In this document: piece after piece, positions 57,477 to 64,000 of the stretch
Layout: each line of letters begins with the position of its first letter
Position numbering within the stretch: position 1 is the first letter of the stretch
NCBI GenBank assembly: GCA_016647705.1
Contig: CM028333.1
Coordinates: 22,748,243 to 22,812,242, forward strand
Direction: 5' to 3'
Source: Eucommia ulmoides
Taxonomy: Eukaryota; Streptophyta; Magnoliopsida; Garryales; Eucommiaceae
Length of the DNA: 64,000 bases
The notes under the pieces: model-generated
Seen by the model: the letters and a program-made list of their open reading frames with translations, nothing else
The model's database searches: none
What the model was told of the DNA's origin: nothing
Position numbers and translations under genes: made by a program

Positions 57477-57756
57477 TATCTACAGTCGCGCGTGTATGTA
57501 TATATATCTGTTATGTATTTAGCTTATTAGGCAGGTAGTGTCATGTCGACATCACGCCCAGCCTCGGGTGACGGGTCCCCGGGGTGGGGTTTAACATCGC
57601 ATAGGATCGTTCTAGTTCGTCGATTCGCAGTCAAATCGGTTCAAACCAGCCGGTTGGACGGTATTTAGGGGTAAACGGGTTTTAATGGTTTTCCGGACCG
57701 GAATCACAGTTAGTCGACGATTCAACCGGCCGGTGCGATTCGATTTTTAAAACATT

Positions 57757-58960
57757 ACTCCACTTGATTTATGTATAAGGCTATAGAATTATGTTTCTTG
57801 CTAGACCAAGATACTAGTCCAAGTCCCAATAAATGACATGACCCACTTGTACTTTTATGCTCAACTTTTCATCTGGCAAAATCAGTATTGGATTAACTAA
57901 TCACAGTCAAATCACTCATCTAGGATACCATAATCCTATATCACAAATTCCTTTTAGATATCGAAAGATCCATTTTTCAGTAGTTAAATACGACTCTTTC
58001 GGGTAAGATTGGAATCTCGCTCACAAATATACGCCAAACATAATATCTGGTCTACTTGCAATAAGATACAATAGACTACCAATTATATCTCGATATCTCT
58101 TTTCATTGACATTTTTACCCATATTATCTTTTTCTATTTTTGTAACTGTTGCCATGAGAGTTTTTACTCTTTAGTATTATTAAAGTTGTACTTCTTCAAT
58201 AACTTTTGAGTGAACTTGGCTTGTTTGATAAAGATTCATTCCTTAGTTTGTTTGATTTGTAGCCCAAGAAGGAATGTTAATTCTCCAGAAATGTTAATTC
58301 TTCCATCATACTCATTTTGAACTCTACTTGTATTATCTTCATAAACTTTTGACAAAGATCTTCATTAGTAAAGTCGAAGATAGTATCATCCGCATATATT
58401 TGTACTAGTAGGATATTAGAGTTATTTTATTTCACAAAAAGAGTTATATCACTTAGACCACGTCAAACACCATTCTCAATTAAATATCGACTAAGTTTCT
58501 CATACCAAGCTCGAGAAACTTGTATGAGTCCATACAAAGTTTTACGTAATTTGAAAGTATGATCAAGAAATTTATCATTTTCAAAACCAGGTGGTTATTC
58601 CACATAAACCTCTTCATCTAAAAATCGATTTAAGAAAGCACTATTGACATTTATTTGAAATAAATTTAAAATTATGTGAACATGCAAAAGCCAATAATAT
58701 TCTAATGCCTTCTAATCGAGAAATAAGAGCATATGTTTCATCATAATTTATGTCATCTTCTTGATTATAGCCATGTGATACTAATCTTGCTTTGTTTTTA
58801 ATTACCATTTTTGTTTCATCATTTTTGTTATGATAAATCCATTTAGTACCAATAACAGGATTAAAGTCAAGTCTAGAAAATAGAGACCAAACTTTATTTC
58901 TCTCAAATTAAGTAATTCTTCTTGCATAGTTGAGATCCAAGATTTAATAGTTTTAGGTTC
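57757..58960 (-). pseudogene. Copia-3 reverse transcriptase and RNase H start
   Basis: The minus strand reads KWIYHNKNDETKMVIKNKAR and LVSHGYNQEDDINYDETYA (about 58850-58730), then IYADDTIF at the active site (about 58380-58400), then a KRDIEIIGSLLYLIASRPDI-like stretch (about 58100-58030). It ends with WSSKKHNSIAL (about 57800-57830), just before the TIR insertion. YADD is kept; many stops and shifts make the gene inactive. Its continuation lies at 34716 and below. Confidence 0.88.
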
Positions 58961-59249
58961 AATTTCAAATAGAAATGCAAGATTAATAATATATTTAAGA
59001 GAAAACTCGGTACTTACACCTTTTTTGAAATTATCAATAATTTCTTTTATCGAATGCCCCAGAATTGTCCTTATAGCTCGTGATGTAGTCGTCCCTTCAT
59101 TTTATGGTATCTTTTTCTATGGATTTGATGGTTCTTTTCCTAATTCAGCTTCCTCATTCTTTAGCTTTATTATTATACTTGCATCATTATTATCCAAATT
59201 CTTTCTCGACACAAATGTATTAGATTCTTCAAATAACACATGCATAGAT
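58961..59249 (-). pseudogene. Copia-3 linker between integrase and reverse transcriptase
   Basis: Low-conservation sequence within pol. Acidic, Asn-rich pieces fit the spacer that Copia elements have here. No catalytic motif is expected or seen. Confidence 0.5.
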
Positions 59250-60225
59250 TATTCAACCACTAAAGAAGGTTTATTATAAACACTATACACCTTGTTATCC
59301 GAAGCATACCCAAAGAAAATACATTGATCATATTTGGCATCAAATTTCTCCAAATTATCCATATCATCTAGAATAAAGTATTTACATTCAAAAACTTTGA
59401 AATACGATATATTTTGGGTTTTCCATTTTATTAAAACTTCTTCAAATAGATACTTGATTAATAACATGACATAGAGTACTTACCGCTTTGGCTCATAAGT
59501 ATTTAGGAAGATTATTCTCATCTAGCATAGTCCTAGCTATTTCCTGAAGCGTCATGTTCTTTCTTTCCACAACACGGTTTTGTTGTGGAGCTCTTGGTAT
59601 AGAAAATTATGAGAATATCCATGTTCATCGCCATAATTATTATTATTTTTTTAAATTCTCTGCCTCTATCACTATGGATGTTTACAATGCATAAATGTTT
59701 CTTATTTTGCACATGTTTACAAAAGTTAGAAAATATAGATGCCACATCACATTTATTAGATAAGAAAAATACCCTTGTAAGTCTAGAATAATTATCAACA
59801 ATTACAAATGCATAAAATTTTCCTTCTAACATAACAATAGCATTAGGACCAATTAAATCTAGATATAGTAATTCAAGACATTTTGATATAGATGCATGCA
59901 ACTTCTTCTTGAAGGATGATCTAGACTGCTTATCTAATTGACATGCATCGCACACTTTATCCTTAACATATTTAAGAGCAGGTAATCTACGTACAAGACT
60001 TTTGGTAGACGAATTAGAAATCAATTCCATGCTAACATGCCCAAAACGTCTATGTCATAACCAACTATTTTCAGATAAAGTATTTAAAAATAATAGATTT
60101 TGAATAGAAAAATCTTCAAATGAACAAATGTTAACATTTTCAACACATGATGCCACAAGTAATATACTACTATTATATCAATTCTTAAAGATGCATCTAT
60201 CATTATCAAAGATAACATTATAGCC
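59250..60225 (-). pseudogene. Copia-3 integrase
   Basis: The 165-codon frame 59533-60030 has LVRRLPALKYVKDKVCDACQ with its zinc-binding CDAC, ELLYLDLIGPNAIVMLEGKF (first aspartate), FVIVDNYSRLTRVFFL and IVNIHSDRGREF (second aspartate). The frame then shifts, and AERKN-like glutamate-motif text and a C-terminal block (59249-59467: KVFECKYFILDD, FDAKYDQCIFFGYASDNK) follow. All are standard Copia integrase blocks. The gene joins a pre-integrase part to its right (KDASLRID near 60190) that is cut by the solo LTR at 60226. Confidence 0.9.
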
Positions 60226-62522
60226 TGTTGGCCCAGTGAGCTATCTAAAAAGGGGGTGAATTGTGTAGTATTAAAAATTATCAGAATATAACACTTCAAA
60301 AATCAAACAATTAATTTTATCCTAAAATTAATTATTATCTTTTTATAACAGCGGATTATGTGTTATCAACTAAGTGCACACCCAAATAACAAAATATAAA
60401 TAATACAACACACAGAAATTTATACTAGTTCACCAAGCTACTCTTAGCTAATTTAGTCATCCAAGCTCCGCGGAGAGTCGCACCCACTAAAGTTAAGATT
60501 ATTTTAAAGGTAGGAACCAAACCCTCACAAAGATTCTTTTCGCAAACTCATAATCAACCTTTACAATTCCTTTTTATAGGTTAAGGAATAACCTCTATCT
60601 TTTTACCAGGCGGAAGATTAATCTAATTCTATTATAAGGAGAATCACAATCTAATTTTTTTTATACCTTAGGCTCAAAAATTAAACCTCATACAAATACG
60701 CTCCAAATATTCTTTTACCCGGTAAGGATTGAACCGTTACAATTCACTCACAATTCTATAAAGGAATAATTAAAACCTAATCTTTTTATACTCTAAGTAA
60801 AGATCAAAACCTCAATTTATTTATCCAAAGAGATTGAAACTAGTTAGCCTTGATTAGACACTCCCAGTAGTATCTAATCCGACACTCAACTCACTAATTA
60901 AAAATAACTGATAAGTAATTTTTTCACTTAGAGTTTCAACCACCCCAGATAAATTCAAACTCAATTAATGTCCCGATACTAGTGATATAAAAGTGAAAAT
61001 TTTAAAATCTGATTTCAAATAAAGATGAGTAGCAAGCAGTTAAGCACGTAATCAGATTTTCTCAAGAAATTGTTTCAAAAATAATTTTCAATAAAAAATC
61101 TGGAAAGCAATTTCAAAGATCAAATTCTAAATAATAAATAATATAATCAAACAACAATTAATAGTAAGTAATTTGGAATGATCTCACCAGGATTCCACTG
61201 AAAGAATAATGATTAGAATAGCAATGACATTTCAGATTGGTAGTAGCAATAATCCACAACAGATATTTCTCAAGAACAAATCTCAAGAAATATCTCACAA
61301 TGTACTCAGTATGATTACTCTTAGAAAGCATGAGAGCTAAATAACTCAGAATATTTGGATTCTCTTGATTAATGATCATATAACATGTGAAATCTGCAGG
61401 TCTATTTAAAGCCTCTTAAAACAAGCCCTATAACGGCTAGTTCCTATAAATCATAACATTTAATTACACCAATAGATCCTCTATATCATAATAATTCATT
61501 CCTGGTATAATTTACTTAAAATATCTCTTAAAATATTCAATTAATTCCCTCAAACTTTTACTCAATCTCAATTAGATAAGATAGAAAAAATTACATGTAC
61601 CAAATTGGGAAATATCAAAATTACTTAAACTATATCTATAGGGATATTTAAATATTAATTAAATAGCTGAAAATATATCAGATGCCTAAGATATCTCGTA
61701 TGTCTTAACCATAAACGACTAGTAACGGCTACTGTTTGATCAGAATCCTCGAAATCCTCTAAACCTGAAACAGCTCCATCTGTCGACGGACCAAGGCCCA
61801 TCGATCGACCAATTTAGGATGTAGCCCAAGCCAAAAAAAATTCGCCCATTGGTCAACCACCCATTTTTATCTATCGACTGGACAATTCAGAGAGTTTTAC
61901 AAGTCGACCTATCTATCGACTTAGAGATCTAGAGAGTTTATCTTTTGGCCATAGATCGACCAACCTGTCAACCGACTGATTTAGAGAGTTTCTTTTTAAA
62001 GCCTAAGTCGACTTACTTGTCGATCGAACAATTCAGGGAGTTTGCCTCATAAACACAGGTCGACTTACCTGTTGATTGATCGTTTCTGGAACACTTTTCT
62101 CAATTCAATTTTAATTCATTTTTTTTCGATGTTTTTGTCCCTTTAACTGATTTCTTTTCTTGATTACCTCAACTAAATCTTAAATTCAATTTTAATCAAT
62201 TATCTTTATTTCTATTTCAATTACACATAGGAGCAAATAAATTAACTAAAAACACACATAATTTTGAAAAATATTTTGTGTCGTGTGTGATCCTAACCAG
62301 AATACATTAAGAGTTAAAATTTAACCTGAGTTATTTTCCCTAGGTTCTTCAATTTATGCAAACTCTTAATCTTCCATCATCTTTGTCATCATCTTTAGCA
62401 TTGTCACAATATCTTCATGATCATTTTCATCACTGGAACTAATAAACTGAAACACTCATAAAATTATTAGTTCTACTAAAAATATCAATATTTAATTGTT
62501 TATAAAAATCTTAGGATTAACA
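60226..62522 (-). mobile_element. Solo LTR of the element A family
   Basis: 2297 bp. It opens TGTTGGCCCAGTGAGC and closes AGGATTAACA in plus reading. The target duplication TAGCC is perfect (60221-60225 and 62523-62527). The GTCGAC-type array at about 61770-62090 is the longest in the window. Confidence 0.95.
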
Positions 62523-62607
62523 TAGCCCTTATCACATATTTTACTGATATTAAGCATATTATGTTTAAGACCATCTACTAATAAAACATTCTCAATATTA
62601 ATAGAAT
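62523..62607 (-). pseudogene. Copia-3 protease-integrase junction fragment
   Basis: The minus strand reads NVLLVDGLKHNMLNISKICD, the conserved stretch between protease and the pre-integrase zone in Copia. It links directly to the reading at 60225 once the solo LTR is removed. It is cut on its right at about 62607 by the LTR fragment of element G. Confidence 0.8.
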
Positions 62608-63404
62608 TGAGTGATTATAAAGGTTCTTCCTAAACCGGAAAAAATGATAAGTGTAAAAATGTGAGGGAATGGTAAGTTTGATCTTTAGTCGATTAAAAGG
62701 ATTAGGTTTTGATACTTTCTATAATAGAATTAAGTTAGTCTTGAGCCTAGTAAAAAAGATAGGGTTCTTCCTGAGCCTATGAAAAAGATACTCGTAAAAG
62801 TTGATTCTGAGATTGTAAGGGTTTAGTTTCTACTTGGGAAAGGAATCCGGGGTTTAGTAGATTGCAAATCTCTGTGGAGTTTGGGGGACTGGATGTAAGT
62901 AAGAGTAATTTACTGAACCAAGATACATTGTTGTGCAGTGCATTGCTTATTTTCTTATATTGTGTTTGGGTGTGCTTTTAGAAGTAAATACATTTTCGTT
63001 GTGCATTAAGATAATAAATGATTTAGGGAAATTGATTATTATTATTATTTAAGTTAATTATTTAATTTTAGTAACTACCCAATTCACCTCCTCTTGGGTA
63101 GCTCTTGGGGTCAACAATTAACATTGGAGATGGTTTTAGCTCGATTAGACTTAACACCCTAGCTAAGAAAGATCACATAGTGTACTCTATAGGCACTCTA
63201 GGTGAGAGGCAGTCTATGCACCGTCCACCTTTGTTTGCAAGTAAAAATTATTCATTCTGGAAGGACATAATTATTGTTTCTCTTCAAGCCACTAATTATG
63301 ATGTGTGGCTGGACATTAAGAATGGTTCATTCATTCCTAAGAAAAGTAGAATGATTAAGAAGAAGGAACAACTGACTCTCTCTAACAAAAAAAAATTATA
63401 TATC
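62608..63404 (+). mobile_element. Element G: 5' end of an element A relative with gag (fragment)
   Basis: 62608-63116 matches the downstream quarter of an element A family LTR and ends GGGGTCAACA. After it, a damaged primer site and the sequence GATGGTTTTAGCTCG, TTAACACCCTAGCTAA match the leader of element A. A gag start follows. The upstream part of the LTR is missing, so the copy is truncated on the left; on the right it is interrupted by another LTR at 63405. No left or right target duplication can be shown. Confidence 0.75.
63216..63404 (+). pseudogene. Element G gag, N-terminal fragment
   Basis: From ATG 63216 the reading is MHRPPLFASKNYSFWKDIII, then SLQATNYDVWLDIKNGSFIP. This fits the start of Copia gag, where relatives have RPPLFxGxNFxFWK and FLQALDYDVW. 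It provides the gag N-terminal half that element A lacks. The frame is open up to the LTR that interrupts it at 63405; the rest of the gene lies beyond that insertion, outside the window. Confidence 0.8.
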
Positions 63405-64000
63405 TGTTGGCCCAGTGAGCTATTCAAGAGGGGGGTGAATTGGGTAGCTAAAACATTATCAGAGAAAATACTTCAATAATCCAAATAATTAATTTTAATC
63501 CTAAATTAATTATTATCTTTATATAACAGCGGAAATATAATATCAATTAGGTGCACACCAAACAACAAAAATAAAAAATAAAAAATAACAGCACACCAGA
63601 AATTTATACTGGTTCACCAAGCTACTCTTGGCTAATCCAGTCCCTCGAGCTCCATGGAGAGTCACCCCCCCTGAACTCAAGATTTCTTTAAAGATCGAAA
63701 TCAAATCGTTACAAAGATTCTTTTCACAAGCTCAGAATCAACCTTTACAAATTTATTTTATCAAGTTCAGGAATAACCTCTACTTTTTACAGGCTCAAGA
63801 ATAACCTAATTCTTTTTGTACCTTAGGCTAAAGAATCAAAATCTCACAAACACTCCAAATATCCTTTTACCCGGTAAGGATTGAATTATTACAAAATTGC
63901 TCACAAATCAATTCAATCAAGGAAGAATTACTACCTCAATTTCTTTGCAGGAAAAGACTGAAACCAGGTACCCTTTAATTAAATACTCCCAATAGTATTC
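63405..64000 (-). mobile_element. Element A family LTR, cut by window end
   Basis: It opens TGTTGGCCCAGTGAGC in plus reading and matches the transcription-downstream part of the other minus-strand family LTRs for its whole visible length. Whether it is a solo LTR or part of a longer element cannot be seen. The left flank is ATATC. Confidence 0.88.

Larger units (their letters stand above)
35464..57596 (+). mobile_element. Gypsy-D: Ty3/Gypsy chromovirus with three nested insertions
   Basis: LTRs at 35464-38348 and 53108-57596 begin TGTAAGACCC. The target duplication is near perfect (TCGCT at 35459-35463, TCGCA at 57597-57601). A Met-tRNA primer site, gag traces, protease, reverse transcriptase, RNase H, integrase and a chromodomain-like tail follow in Gypsy order. 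The RNase H and tail text most resemble the Tekay/Del chromovirus clade; that clade call is from memory. Inserted within are element F (40950-48546), a reversed solo LTR (49305-52408) and a TIR element in the 3' LTR (53358-54952). Stops and lost catalytic residues show that it is dead. Confidence 0.92.
53108..57596 (+). repeat. 3' LTR of Gypsy-D, interrupted
   Basis: 4489 bp, or about 2.9 kb without the TIR element at 53358-54952. It ends GGGGTGGGGTTTAACA. Its last about 110 bp plus an (AAT)n run (about 57440-57475) have no match in the 5' LTR but do resemble the end of solo LTR E. Confidence 0.9.
34717..57756. mobile_element. Non-autonomous TIR DNA transposon hosting Gypsy-D
   Basis: The left end AATGTTTTAAAAACTGGACC and the right end (reverse complement AATGTTTTAAAAATCGAATC) share 13 terminal bases and GGACCGG-type subterminal sequence. 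Flanks ACTCTACCTC (34707-34716) and ACTCCACTTG (57757-57766) agree at 7 of 10 positions, which suits a decayed 9-10 bp Mutator-type duplication. Removing the block rejoins Copia-3 RNase H at its EAEY-like motif. Without Gypsy-D only about 0.9 kb remains (34717-35463 and 57597-57756), with no transposase. The exact ends could shift by a few bases. Confidence 0.7.
27252..62607 (-). mobile_element. Copia-3: old Ty1/Copia element split by nested insertions
   Basis: On the minus strand the following Copia pieces read in order from right to left: an integrase N-terminal piece (62523-62607), integrase (60225-59250), reverse transcriptase (58960-57757), the RNase H end (34716-34380), a polypurine tract and a 3' LTR (28595-27252). 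Joining the flanks of the three big insertions (60226-62522, 34717-57756, 28682-34169) restores continuous Copia order. The 5' LTR, primer site and gag are not seen; the element is cut at about 62607 by an LTR fragment. The LTR ends and polypurine context are related to element A, so both belong to one lineage. The call rests on motif order, not on a full pair of LTRs. Confidence 0.82.

Overview
The window reads as a transposon-packed, AT-rich, gene-poor stretch of a plant nuclear genome, most likely a eudicot. It holds Ty1/Copia and Ty3/Gypsy LTR retrotransposons with plant-type initiator-Met and Asp tRNA primer sites, plant hAT-like and other TIR transposons, a captured plant calcium-dependent protein kinase (CDPK) fragment, and many microsatellites. 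I found no intact host gene, no rRNA or tRNA gene and no CRISPR array. Almost all coding sequence is decayed retroelement gag-pol. One open frame of 411 codons, in a non-autonomous LTR element, stands out.

Left third (1-27251). After about 2.7 kb of unrecognised AT-rich DNA comes Copia-1 (2677-16362, + strand, 5-bp target duplication GAAGA). Its gag is split by a hAT-like element (4471-5359). Its pol is split by a complete non-autonomous LTR element, here called element A (6462-13187, - strand, target duplication GATAT). Copia-2 (16774-25730, + strand, target duplication ATTTA) follows. It has short LTRs of about 190 bp and is interrupted by two solo LTRs of the element A family, in opposite orientations. 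A MITE-like palindromic element lies at 26034-26488.

Right two thirds (27252-62607). One old minus-strand Copia element (Copia-3) has been pulled apart by layered insertions. Its 3' LTR is at 27252-28595, the end of its RNase H at 34380-34716, its reverse transcriptase only from 57757 on, and its integrase at 59250-60225. Between the two RNase H pieces lies a 23-kb block. A small TIR transposon (34717-57756) contains a Gypsy chromovirus (Gypsy-D, 35464-57596). Gypsy-D in turn contains the non-autonomous element F (40950-48546, target duplication GGTGC), a reversed solo Gypsy LTR (49305-52408, target duplication TAACA), and a TIR element carrying a CDPK fragment (53358-54952). A separate long LTR-like insertion (28682-34169) carries another element-A-family solo LTR. 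The right edge (62608-64000) shows an LTR fragment plus gag of a plus-strand relative of element A, cut by one more family LTR.

How the parts relate. The element A family occurs seven times as an LTR or LTR fragment. Element A itself keeps LTRs, primer site, polypurine tract and only the C-terminal half of gag, so it would have needed pol from relatives such as the element at 62608-63404 or Copia-3. The LTRs of this family carry arrays of GTCGAC-centred palindromes upstream of the putative TATA box. The unrelated element F carries 26 copies of a CCGCCTAGGCGG-like palindrome in its LTRs and leader. These arrays, the element F protein, and the kinase capture are the most interesting signals. 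The names Copia-1 to -3, Gypsy-D, E, F, G and H are mine, local to this window.
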